From positions 1-64,000 of the forward strand of contig WNNJ02002315.1 in assembly GCA_012934845.2 (NCBI GenBank): 64,000 bases of DNA. Direction: 5' to 3'. The notes beneath the pieces are model-generated. The model did no database searches. It was given only the letters and a program-made list of their open reading frames with translations, and was not told the origin of the DNA. Source of the stretch: Pomphorhynchus laevis. Taxonomy: Eukaryota; Acanthocephala; Palaeacanthocephala; Echinorhynchida; Pomphorhynchidae. Positions 42,190 through 51,923 of this stretch are shown piece after piece. The translations under genes and the position numbers were made by a program. Every line of letters begins with the position of its first letter. Positions within the stretch are counted from its first letter, which is position 1.

Positions 42190-45084
42190 CAAGGTCTTAT
42201 AGCATATAAGTGCCCAGCTAATTTGGGATCTGAAGTGTGTCAGATTGCAAGAGATGATATTACTACTCGCACTGGTGTGAATAAAAGTCATAGTATATTT
42301 TATTGTAATGTTCGGAGCTTGTTACAGAAAGTTGATGAACTAAAGTTTAGGATCGAGTCTGTTAATCCAATTATAGTTAGTATTACAGAATCTTGGCTTA
42401 ATTGTGATGTATCCGATGCTGAGGTATCCATCCCAGGCTATTCTTTGTTCCGTAGTGATCGGATAGGGGGTAGGGGTGGTGGCGTAGCTCTCTTTATGAG
42501 AGACGAAGTTAAGGTGCGTGTTTTGAGTAAGTCGTCTATTGATAGAGTTGAGAGTTTGTGGTGTCAGGTGAAGTTTGATAACAGCTCACCCATCATACTG
42601 GGTCTTGTGTATCGTGCTCCTAAGGCAATATCTAAAAAACTCATTGACGAGATAGAGTTGTATACGCGAGGAGATTGTGATACTGTGATAATTGGGGATC
42701 TGAATATGCCAGATGTTGAATGGACTTCGAATACGGTTCTTCCTACTTGTGATAGTGAATCTTGTGACCTTATGGAGTGTTTTGCTTATTGTGGTCTTGC
42801 TCAATTTGTTGATGTACATACTCGCTTTTCAAGTTGTAGTTCGTCCCTTCTTTATCTTTGCCTACCGACAAACAGTCAATTAATCAGTAGTATCCAATAT
42901 GATTCTCCGGTTGATTGTTTGATCGCTGTGTGGTTAAAGTTTTGCTAAAATATAAATGATGGTGTTTCACCATGCTCGGTACAAACGTCAGATTAATGTC
43001 TTTCGGGCGAACTATGATGTTGTTACATCAAAGCTGCATAGAGTAAGTTGGCCTGATCCGGCTGTTGTCGGAGTTGACGAGGCCTGGGATCATTTTCGCG
43101 TAACGCTTTATTCTCTAATGGTAAAATTATCACCTTTGAAATCTAAGACTAGTCAGAAAAGCGCTCGTTGGTTTGATACTGAGCTGGCTACTGTGATGAA
43201 GGCTCGTGACTCCAGTTTCAAATGCTTTAGAGGTGGGTTTTGTGAATATGGTGTTTATAAGCAGGCGAGAAATTTCTTCAATTCTTTAAAACGACATAAA
43301 CGCTGTTTATTTGAAAATGGTCCAGCTCATAGTTGTAGATATGATCCCAAAGCTCTCTTTCTATATGTGAATAGTAGTATGAACGCTAATAAAACAATTG
43401 ACCAATATTTTGATAGCGTTATTGAAGACGACCTTGCTGAGATGTTCTCAAGGCATTTTTATTTGGACAAAGAGACTGTAAACGAGTATTCTGAACCTAT
43501 CCAGAACAGTGAGACGATAAGAGGTGCTAGTGTTTCATATCCTAGTTTAGACATAGCTAATTTGATAACTCCTGAGAAAGTTTTAGCTGAACTGCATCGT
43601 CTTAAAGAGACAAACTTTAAAGGTGCTGATTTGTTACCTTCGATATATCTTCGTCGAATAGCAGACTCAATATATACACCACTTTGTAACATATTTCGAC
43701 AATCTATTATTGATACGACTCTTCCAAAAGATTGGAAACAATCGATCATTCACCCCATCTTCAAAAACAGTGATAGACTTCAGTAGAAAATTGCAGACCA
43801 GTAAGTATTACTTGCTTATGTTGTAGAATGTTAGAGCAAATTATACATGGTTATATGGTCAAGTTTTATAGTGAGAATAATGTAATAGCTTCTGAGCAAC
43901 ATAGTTTCCGTAAGGGTTATTCGACAGTTACTAATCTACTCGCAGCCCATCTTGATTGGTCAGCTAATAAAGCCGTATCCATTGCTACTGACATCATATT
44001 CTTCGATTTCTCTAAGGCATTTGACAGAGTAGATCATAGATTCCTCCTAAATAAACTAGAGAAAAGTGGCATTCAATTTTTGCTTGTTAGATGGATTGAA
44101 TCGTTTTTAAGCAATCGTAGTTACCGTGTACATGTAGATGATTTCGACTCTTCATCGCGGCCATGTAATATAGGGGTGCCTCAAGGTTCAGTATTGGGTC
44201 CATTGTTATTTAGTGTCTACATCAACGATCTCCCGGAATTTATTGATTCTCGGATGCTTTTATATGCAGACGATTTGAAAATCTGGCGGGCAATTCGTTC
44301 ACCCAATGATATAGTTAAACTGCAACGGGATATTGATGAAGTCGAAAATTGGGCTCTGCACAATAGGTTGATTGTAAATATATCAAAATGCAAACATTTA
44401 CGTGTTTGTGGCGGAAATGCTCAATCTTTAGCTAATTATAGCTTTCAAAGCAGTGATATAGAACGAGTGAACAAATATAAGGACTTGGGAGTGTGGATAA
44501 ACAGTGACTTGAGTACCGTCACACATACTGAACATGCTTGTTCAAATGCGTTTGGGATAATCGGTCAAATTCGACGCACTTTCATTGCACTCAATTAATT
44601 TGCCCTACGTCCGCTAATATTTGCTCATGTGTTGAGTCGTCTTCTATATGCTGCGCCGTGTGTGTATCCCCAAAATTCAAAAGAACATATTAGTTCAGAG
44701 AGGGTACTTCATAGAGCTACCAAGAAAGCACCGCAACTGAAATTTTTGTCGTACCCTGATCGATTAAAAGCACTTAGACTTGAGACTGTCACGTGGACCC
44801 GCCGATACATCGATATGAGTATGGTCTGGCAAATTCTTAATGATTTGGATCATCCACTTCGAGATTGTCTTTATTTGCGCTCATCCAATATCCTCCGAGG
44901 CCATGGTTTAACCCTGCGACGTGAAAGGATAAGAAAATCACGAGCTGTCCAATTTGATCGGCGAGTTGTATCTCTGTGGAATAGGCTTGGAGAGTCAACA
45001 GTGTGCAGTAGCAATATCAACGAATTCAAAAAGAAATTACGGATGGAGGATGCCATGGGGAAAGCTGCTTTTCCGTATTTGTGA
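42190..45084 (+). pseudogene. CR1-b ORF2 (AP endonuclease and RT), a few breaks
   Basis: Endonuclease: FYCNVRSLLQKVDEL, SITESWLNC, FRSDRIGGRGGGVALF, LVYRAP, IIGDLNMPDVEW. The SDHC region is lost near 42930. Middle: RWFDTELATVMKARD. RT: GADLLPSIYLRRIAD, FRKGYSTVTNLLAAHLDW, IIFFDFSKAFDRVDHRFL (A), NIGVPQGSVLGPLLFSVYIN (B), LLYADDLKIWRAI (C, YADD intact). C-terminus: RGHGLTLRRERIRKSRAVQF and SLWNRLGES. Breaks near 42946 (TAA), 43785 (frame) and 44597 (TAA). There is no ATG near the start of the frame, which opens in the -1 frame relative to ORF1. Confidence 0.87.
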
Positions 45085-45184
45085 TACTTTTATTATATTT
45101 TCTTTTTTTTCTGCAGTGAACCAGCCAATTAAGCCATGCTTTTATGTGCTGTTGAAACATTAATAATAATAACTGAGTAATAAG

Positions 45185-45595
45185 GACTATAACGAAGATA
45201 TAGGGACAAAACTATTATACTCTGACATTTATAAGACCCATTTGAGGGTAACTACTAATTTGTAAATAATATTTTCAAAATAAAAAAATTATAATATATC
45301 ATATTTCATTTGAATATCTAGCAATAATAAATTCGATGATAAGTAGATTCAAATAGGGTGATCATTACGATGGTAGGATGGCGGACGTTTTGTCTTGTGA
45401 AATCACTCTTTGTGCACTGTTGGTGGTGAGTATTCTCTGTGAGCATTGCTCACATATTGGACTGTATTTCTAACTGTTATTTAATCATTTTTCAACATAA
45501 CGCTTCACTGTTGAACAAAATCAACAAAAGATTGTGCTTTGCAAAATACCGTCAAAAGTTAAATCATAGATGGTCAGTGCGTTTCCTCGGGCAAC
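45185..45595. other. Spacer between two CR1 copies
   Basis: No recognised coding sequence. ACCCATTTGAGGGT near 45238, followed by TAACTACTAATTTGTAAATAAT, resembles CR1 3' tails and may be a tiny CR1 end. The part from 45370 on could be decayed 5' sequence of CR1-c. Confidence 0.35.
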
Positions 45596-45604
45596 GCACA
45601 CGTC

Positions 45605-46292
45605 ACCTTGATGTCACCATCAAGTTCTTTAGAGTCTCATGATTCACATACCCAGACAGACTTATCTAGCTTGCGGAATATTGTTAAAACGGATACTCAA
45701 ATACCCAGCTTACGTGCATGTACAGATACACAATCTGCTGTGTCCTGTGATGGTCTCGATAGGGTGATCTCAAATAAGCGGATATATAATAGAGGTTGCT
45801 CAGTTATTCTAGCTAATGTGCCCGAGTCTATCTTCGAGAATGCGCAAGCACGACTGAATGACGACATTCAGAGTTTGAGGTCTATTCTGGCACATGTACT
45901 TGGCTCCTGTGACATTGAGACAGTCCAAAAAGTTAAACTTATCGCTCTTTTCCGTCTAGGTAAGCGTAATGCTTTAAATAATAAACCCCGACTACTCAAA
46001 GCTGTCTTCCATAACCAACTTCATGCTACCTTAATGTTGAGAAACTCGTTCCGTCTCAAAGGGTCTAATATTCGACTGCTGAAAGATCTTGATGTATCAG
46101 AACGAAAAAAAATTATCGAAGGTTAAAAAAGAACTATCATCTCGTGTTGCTAAAGGAGAAACAAATCTCTATGTGAAAAATTTTCAGATTGTGAAGCGAC
46201 GCACTTGGCTGAGTTGGAGCCCACTAGTCATGTCGCCTCGCGTGCATTCTGTAATCGAAACGGGCTCGTCTACTCTGCCTATCAGAGTCTAA
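45605..46292 (+). pseudogene. CR1-c ORF1, 5'-truncated, one frameshift
   Basis: The RRM-like region is present: GCSVILANVPESIFENAQAR, LNDDIQSLRSILAHVLG, IALFRLGKRNALNNKPRLLK and LRNSFRLKGSNIRLLKDL. A change in a run of eight A near 46105-46115 shifts the frame. The rest (LSSRVAKGETNLYVKNFQIV) runs to TAA 46290-46292. The N-terminal zinc motif seen in CR1-a, -b and -d is absent. The tail overlaps ORF2 by about 116 bp in the -1 relation. Confidence 0.8.
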
Positions 46293-49171
46293 ATGGTTTA
46301 GCGTCCGGGTTATTTGGATGTGTAAGGGGTGATAGGAATACTCCCAGAGGTATGTTGGGGCATTGTGAAATACTCCATGGTAATGTTCGCAGTCTTATAT
46401 CGAAGATAGATGAACTGAGATATAGAGTTCAGTTAATTCGTCCTAAATTACTCGCTATCACAGAATCATGGCTATATAGTGATATTATTGATAATGAAGT
46501 CTCCATCCCTGGTTATCTGGTTTTCCGCAGTGATCGTAAAAGTGGAAGAGGTGGAGGTGTTATTCTTTATGTGAGCAACGATGTGAAAGTAACTATTCTT
46601 AGCACTTCTTCTTCTAATAAAGTCGAAAGTTTGTGGTGTCGGGTAAAATTCATGCATACCGCTCCGCTTGTTCTGGGGGTAGTATATCGTTCACCCTTGG
46701 CCGCCACAGATAAACTGATTGGGGAAGTAGAACTTTATTCTAAAGGTACCTCCAATGTTTTAATACTTGGTGACTTGAATATGCCTTCGGTTGATTGGAA
46801 TTCGTATACGGCTTTTCCTACTTGTGACCATGCTTCCTATGACCTTCTGGAGTGTATCATCTATTGTGGTTTAACTCAGCATGTTCAAAATTACACTCGT
46901 TTTGCTAGTGACAGTAGATCTCTATTAGATGTATGTTTATCTTCGAACAGTGAGATTATTAACGCTATCCGTTATGATGCCCCGATCGGTATGTCTGATC
47001 ATTGCGTATTGATCATTAGGTTAAGGTTTCAAGAAGATACTCGAGGTCCGCGTGAAAATCAAGTGGTTAATGCTTTCAAAACCAACACAGGTGCAATTAA
47101 GTCAATACTTTCAACAGCTACCTGGCCAGATCCCGCTGTTGTTGGAGTACACGGCGCGTGGAATTACTTTCAGAGAACCTTAGAGTCGCTGCTTATTTTA
47201 TTCTCTCCACTTAGAAGCAGGACACGTCGAAAAGATTCTCCCTGGTTCGATTCTGAGTTACGTTCAGCATTGAGGACTCGTAATTTGATCTTCAATCGCT
47301 ACAAAGTTGGGGAGTGTAGTTATGATGTTTTTAAACAGGCAAGAAATTTATTCAATTCATTGAAGAGAAAGAAGCGGTGTGCATTTGAGAATGCATTAGC
47401 TAACAAGTGTAAATACGATTTAAAGGTCCTTTTTCAGTACCTATCAAGCAGGGGAGCTGTTGATTCTTCGATTTGTCACTACTTCTATGACATTTCTGCG
47501 AATGACCTAGCTGAAGAGTTTGCGGCACACTATTGCACTTCAGTAGAGCCCGCAAATGAACATCAAACTTTTTGTATGGAATCTAGTGTGCTGAACACTT
47601 ACTCTGACACGTGTCTTGAGTTGGACCTTGACAATTTGATAACGCCAGCTAAAGTCTATTCCGAATTACGCCGTCTAAAAGCAAATAATTCAAGAGGTTG
47701 TGACTTACTACCTTCTGTTTATCTGCGCAGATTAGCAGGCTCAATTTGCGTTCCTCTCTGTGCAATTTTTCGCCAGTCAATCTTGGAAAGATCTCTTCCT
47801 AATGTGTGGAAGCAGTCAATTGTTCTTCCCTACTTCAAGAAGGGAGATCGCTCTTCCGTCGAGAATTATAGGCCGGTGAGCATTACCTGCATTTGCTGTA
47901 GAGTGTTGGAGAGGTTTGTGCATCGCTACATGGTTGAGTTTTTTCGTGTAGGAAAAATTTTAGTCCCTAATCAGCACGGATTTCGGGAGGGTTATTCAAC
48001 TGTTTCAAATTTGCTTGATGCTCATCTTGATTGGACAGCGAATAAGACACATTATATCGATACAGACATTATATTCTTCGACTTTTCTAAAGCTTTTGAT
48101 AGAGTAGATCATGGTCTACTTCTTCAGAAACTTGTCAATACTGGACTCCCAAACATAATAGTTGATTGGATTAGAGAATTTCTTCGTGATCGTTGCTTTC
48201 GAGTACTTGTCGATTGGTCATTGTCTGTGTCTAGAGAATGTCATATTGGAGTACCTCAAGGTTCAGTTTTGGGTCCGCTTTTATTCAGCATTTATGTTAA
48301 CGATTTGCCTGGGTGCATTCGCTCTCGATCATGTTTGTATGCAGATGACTTAAAAATATGGCGGCCCATTCATTCATGTGAGGATGTTGATAATTTGCAA
48401 ACTGACATAGATAATTTGGAGTTGTGGGCGGCGTTAAACAAGCTTGTGATAAATGTTTCGAAATGCAAACACATGCGTATTATTGGTAATGCTCGCAAGC
48501 AACTAACATCAGCTTGTTACACATATAAGGACTGTATTGTGGAAAGTGTCGATAGTTACAAAGATTTAGGAGTATGGGTTACCTCTAATTTATCAACCAA
48601 AAAGCACACTGATCAAGCTTGTGCCAACTCCAATAAAATGATAGGTATGATTCGACGCGCGTTTGTTCGCGTTAATCCGACTGCTCTTCGGCCTCTGATT
48701 TTAGCACATGTATTGAGTAGACTTTTATATGCAGCTCCGGTTGTATACCCACGTACTGTGCATGAACATAAGAAATCAGAGAGGGTACTTCGCAGGGCAA
48801 CAAAGCTAGCACCAACGTTGGCGTCGCTGCCTTATGAAGACAGACTGAGATCATTAGGACTTGAGACCGTCACATGGACCCGTCGGTACATGGATATGTG
48901 CCTTGTTTGGCATTTATTCCAACGTCCTCATCACCCTCTTCGGAGTAGGGTTCAACTACGTTGTTCAAATGTTCTTCGCGGTCATTCTTTAACTATTCGA
49001 AGAAACAGAGTACAGAAATTGGGCGCGATGCAATTTGATAGAAGAATTGTTGAGCTGTGGAACAACCTTGATGCAGACACCGTTGGATGCAGTTCACTTA
49101 GTGCTTTTAAAAGAAGACTACGAATGGATCAAGCAATGTTTCGTGTTGCATTTCCTTATTTTAAAAACTAA
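46205..49171 (+). CDS. CR1-c ORF2: AP endonuclease-reverse transcriptase, intact
   Basis: 988 open codons; the first ATG is at 46352 and would give 939 residues, normal for CR1 ORF2, and is the more likely start if the ribosome reinitiates after ORF1. Endonuclease (after residue 50): GNVRSLISKIDEL, AITESWLYS, FRSDRKSGRGGGVILY, LGVVYRSP, LGDLNMPSVDW, GMSDHCVLI, so the catalytic E, GDLN and SDH are present. RT: GDRSSVENYRPVSITC, HGFREGYSTVSNLLDAHLDW, IIFFDFSKAFDRVDHGLL, GVPQGSVLGPLLFSIYVNDL, CLYADDLKIWRPI, INVSKCKHMRI. C-terminus: LRGHSLTIRRNRVQKLGAMQ, FDRRIVELWNNL. It nicks target DNA and copies the element RNA there. It is complete by all motifs I can see and could act in trans on truncated relatives. 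Confidence 0.93.
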   Translation: MAELEPTSHVASRAFCNRNGLVYSAYQSLNGLASGLFGCVRGDRNTPRGMLGHCEILHGNVRSLISKIDELRYRVQLIRPKLLAITESWLYSDIIDNEVSIPGYLVFRSDRKSGRGGGVILYVSNDVKVTILSTSSSNKVESLWCRVKFMHTAPLVLGVVYRSPLAATDKLIGEVELYSKGTSNVLILGDLNMPSVDWNSYTAFPTCDHASYDLLECIIYCGLTQHVQNYTRFASDSRSLLDVCLSSNSEIINAIRYDAPIGMSDHCVLIIRLRFQEDTRGPRENQVVNAFKTNTGAIKSILSTATWPDPAVVGVHGAWNYFQRTLESLLILFSPLRSRTRRKDSPWFDSELRSALRTRNLIFNRYKVGECSYDVFKQARNLFNSLKRKKRCAFENALANKCKYDLKVLFQYLSSRGAVDSSICHYFYDISANDLAEEFAAHYCTSVEPANEHQTFCMESSVLNTYSDTCLELDLDNLITPAKVYSELRRLKANNSRGCDLLPSVYLRRLAGSICVPLCAIFRQSILERSLPNVWKQSIVLPYFKKGDRSSVENYRPVSITCICCRVLERFVHRYMVEFFRVGKILVPNQHGFREGYSTVSNLLDAHLDWTANKTHYIDTDIIFFDFSKAFDRVDHGLLLQKLVNTGLPNIIVDWIREFLRDRCFRVLVDWSLSVSRECHIGVPQGSVLGPLLFSIYVNDLPGCIRSRSCLYADDLKIWRPIHSCEDVDNLQTDIDNLELWAALNKLVINVSKCKHMRIIGNARKQLTSACYTYKDCIVESVDSYKDLGVWVTSNLSTKKHTDQACANSNKMIGMIRRAFVRVNPTALRPLILAHVLSRLLYAAPVVYPRTVHEHKKSERVLRRATKLAPTLASLPYEDRLRSLGLETVTWTRRYMDMCLVWHLFQRPHHPLRSRVQLRCSNVLRGHSLTIRRNRVQKLGAMQFDRRIVELWNNLDADTVGCSSLSAFKRRLRMDQAMFRVAFPYFKN

Positions 49172-49696
49172 TTAATTTATTTACGAACTTATTGTGAGCC
49201 AGCTATTTGAGCTAATGCTCGTATGTTGTTGAATGTATAATAATAATAATAATTAGATTTTTTAACAGAAACATACATAAGTTGATAAAAAAACACATTA
49301 ACACATAGTTCGATGAAATAACATTCTTCTACGTTCTATCTTCGCCAACAATTTCTGACTTCTATACCTTCACGGCCTCAGGTTCAGAGGGATCTGAGCC
49401 CCCGGCTGCACCAGCGCGCTGCCTTCCGACTGAACCATTCGAGGTCTTTCACCCCCTAAGAGTCCAGTCGATGCGGACTATGGTCGGTATTTTTGAGAGG
49501 GGAGTGGGCCCCAGGAGTTGAGGATATTCGTAACAGATAAGTCTCTGCTCCTGAAGTCATCCCAGGTCGTGATTGACTGGGGAGAAAGCGTTGCTCCGTA
49601 ATTATGGAGGGGTAGTGACTCCTACAAAACTTTATCAAGGCCTACGCTGCCAATCTAACCCGATGCCATCTCCCTCCAGCAAACAAATATATCCTT

Positions 49697-50410
49697 AAAA
49701 AAAAGATTTATTTTAACGTGGCAAATGCGTGCCAGCGCACGCTTACATGACCACAACAAGAACAAAACTGTGAATCAGGCGTCGAGAAGGTGTGAACGGA
49801 GGAGGTGTTTGAATGTGATAAATGAGGGAGCGCGGCGGACGTCGAGAGGGAGTTGATTCCAGGCGAGTGAGGCGGCGACGAGGAAGGATCGGAGACCGTA
49901 GTTGTTGGAGTAATTAGGAACGTGGAGTAAGAGGGTATGACAGGAACGAAGCGATAGCGAGGTGGGGCGAGTATCGTCTAAGAAAGGAAGGTTGATGAAC
50001 GATGGGGAGCCGACAGCGATGAGACGAAAAGTAATGAGAAGAAGGCGGAGTTTGATGCGGATGTGGATGGTGGGCCAGGAGAGTTGGGCAAAATATGTGG
50101 ATGTGTGGTCGAAGCGACGGAGGCGAAAGAGCACTCGAACTGCGGTGTTGATTATTCGTTGTAGGGGTAGGATGATGGATTTTGGAGAATTGGCGAAAAG
50201 GCTAAGGCAGTAATCGATTTTAGGGAAAAGAAGCGATGAAAGAAGAGACATACAAGAACGGAAGTCGATAAGGGGGCGGATACGGCGGATGTCACGAAGA
50301 ATTAAGGCGGACCTTGTCACGGACGAAGGGTTTAAGGGAAAGGTGATCATCGAAATGGAAGCCTAAGAAAGTGAGATTGTGGACTACAGGGATGATCGAT
50401 GAGGCAAAAG
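49697..50410 (-). mobile_element. L2-like insertion with 8-bp target duplication
   Basis: Minus-strand frame 50350-49775: LILRDIRRIRPLIDFRSCMS, LLFPKIDYCLSLFANSPKSI and SWPTIHIRIKLRLLLITFRL, ending FKHLLRSHLLDA, then the 3' hairpin and TTAAAATAAATC with an A/T tail. ATATCCTT is found on both sides (49689-49696 and 50411-50418) and once at the site in uninterrupted relatives only in part. Almost identical to the 38-kb copy, so it is recent. 5'-truncated within RT after motif C. Confidence 0.9.
49727..49742 (-). promoter_or_regulatory. L2-like 3' UTR hairpin, minus-strand copy
   Basis: GCGTGC-GCTG-GCACGC read on the minus strand, identical to the hairpins at 35919 and 38619. Confidence 0.75.
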
Positions 50411-50726
50411 ATATCCTTGAATATCTTCTGGAAGGAAGCCTGAGAGGAGGGACTAAGACAAGTAATACTCGTCCTGTCTCAACTCAGCTGGAGCCTCTAT
50501 CTGGAACTCCAATATTCATTCGAGAGAAACTGTCGGAAGGATGCAGATAGATTGGTAAGGTGTAGCATTTTTGCTAGGACCTTGAGTTTTGTTGGATTAG
50601 GACTGTAAATTGACCTTAAAATAAAGTTTGAGATAAATAACATACAGGATTTTCCCAGTTAAAAACGTGATTAAAAACTTACAAGTTAAAGTTAAAAACG
50701 ATCGTAAAATCTTACATATACATACA

Positions 50727-51923
50727 ATGAAGAAAGCAAATTCGAAGAGAGCGTCAAACACTATACATATCACGCAACATCGTAATGCGTATAAGCGGCT
50801 AGAGGTCGAATGCTGCAATAAAGGCTGTGAAGTGTGGTCTATTGTTGACATTCCTTTAAATACCGAGTCTTCACTCAAGAGCAAGGACTTTTGTTGCGGC
50901 TTTGTTCTGCTACAATGATTTCGGCCCTCCAAATGAAACTAGTGCAAGATATGTTTTGTGATGTGAATTGTTGTGATATATGGTTACCTCTCAATTTAAA
51001 TGACGTTCGTGTCTCTCAAGACAGTACAGACCATCAAACTTCGATAAACACCTGTACCGTCAATCCTGTCGTTAAGCTGCCATTAGATGACAGTTCAACT
51101 CCTGACCTATGTGAACCGCGGATTGAATTACTTTCACTGTCATCTACGCATCAGCACGATAATACTTCAAATGCCGAACTTCAAATGCTGTCATCCTTTC
51201 AGGACAAAGAAAAATCGGTCATTCATGTTGAACAAACTACACCAGCTGTAAACAAAGGAAGGGTATGGCGCAACACTCTATTGCAACCTACACGAAACGC
51301 TGGATCGACATACCATCAATTGGGTGAAATCAGAGGTAGCGATTCGAGTGGGGCCATCGATGGAAAACAGAAGGACAAAAATAAGAATAAATCAGGAAAT
51401 TATTTACCTTCCAATGATCAGAGCATTTCTTTGGACAACGCTCCTTTCCACAAACTACCGTTCGCATCCAGATAGGTCTTGCAATGTCCTATTTAGTGGT
51501 GTCCCTGAATCAAAGGCCAATAACTCGCAAACACGTATGAATGACGATGTGTCCAGCCTCCGTACTGTGCTCTGTCAGTTACTCTTAGAAGGTGATGAGA
51601 AGCTAGCTTCTACTCTAAAGGTTACAAAGTTGTTTCGACTTGGAAAAAAGGTGGTAGAGAAACCAAGATTGTTGAAAGTTGTATTATCTTCCGCAAAACA
51701 TGCAGACCTTTTGCTCAAACGTGGTTTTCGACTTAAAGATTATCCACATCGTATTCTTAAGGATCTGAGTCTCGAAGATCGTTTAAAGTTGAAAGAAGCA
51801 AAAACAGTATTACGAAACCGGCTATCTGAAGGTGAAACGAACTTATGCATACGAAATTTTCAGGTTGTCAGGTGGCGCCCAGTAGTTCGTTGGAATCCCA
51901 TAACGATCAACAGCGTCACTTAG
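50727..51923 (+). pseudogene. CR1-d ORF1, two frame changes
   Basis: The ATG at 50727 (MKKANSKRAS) leads to a zinc-like motif CCNKGCEVW...DFCCG, whose last Cys lies past a frameshift near 50900. A second motif, FCDVNCCDIWLPL, follows, then a long polar linker. After another frame change near 51450 comes the RRM-like region (CNVLFSGVPESKANNSQTRM, TKLFRLGKKVVEKPRLLKVV, RLKDYPHRILKDLSLEDRLK, GETNLCIRNFQVVRWRPVVR), ending TAG 51921-51923. ORF2's ATG (51845) overlaps it by 79 bp in the -1 frame. Confidence 0.82.

Larger units (their letters stand above)
40915..42202 (+). pseudogene. CR1-b ORF1, interrupted by an L2-like insertion
   Basis: N-terminus: VDYQVRCSSEDCHVW...FYCGYC, the same zinc-like motif as CR1-a and CR1-d. 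After a frame change comes the RRM-like region (CRSVILANVRESLFENAQVR, LVALFRLGKRDTL, RLLKAVFREQLHAN). This stops at the insertion and resumes at 41955 (AELILRNSYRLKGSHVSLLK, NLCVQNFQVVRRRIRISW), ending at TAG 42200-42202. A 13-bp fold-back hairpin (41358-41387) lies in the middle. ORF2 follows in the -1 frame. Confidence 0.82.
40880..45180 (+). mobile_element. CR1-group LINE copy CR1-b, nearly full length
   Basis: ORF1, ORF2 and a 3' tail ending ACATTAATAATAATAA. ORF1 is split by an antisense L2-like insertion (41684-41950) and ORF2 has several breaks. A near-identical truncated copy lies at 25.13-25.41 kb. Confidence 0.88.
45600..49255 (+). mobile_element. CR1-group LINE copy CR1-c, youngest-looking
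   Basis: Lacks the N-terminal part of ORF1 but has a complete uninterrupted ORF2 and an intact tail: a nested hairpin GAGC-AGCT/AGCT-GCTC (about 49196-49220), then GTATAATAATAATAATTAG. It lies directly behind CR1-b in the same orientation. The two are distinct families (clearly different proteins), not a tandem duplication. Confidence 0.88.
49345..50625 (-). mobile_element. Jockey/I-like LINE deletion derivative, split by an L2-like copy
   Basis: Minus strand, homologous to the copy at 59.2-60.66 kb. The part 49350-49475 matches its 3' end, then jumps (near 49500) to sequence matching 60.43-60.64 kb, so about 1.1 kb of RT is missing. After the L2-like insertion it resumes at 50419 with KVLAKMLHLTNLSASFRQFL-type coding (compare LAYMLRLPNLSASARLVLS in the 63-kb copy). 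It is inactive. Confidence 0.8.

Noticed and set aside
49962-50213. Arg-rich open frame MGRVSSKKGRLM on the plus strand (also antisense at 38149-38400)
   Set aside because: Antisense shadow of the L2-like RT; appears wherever that element occurs.
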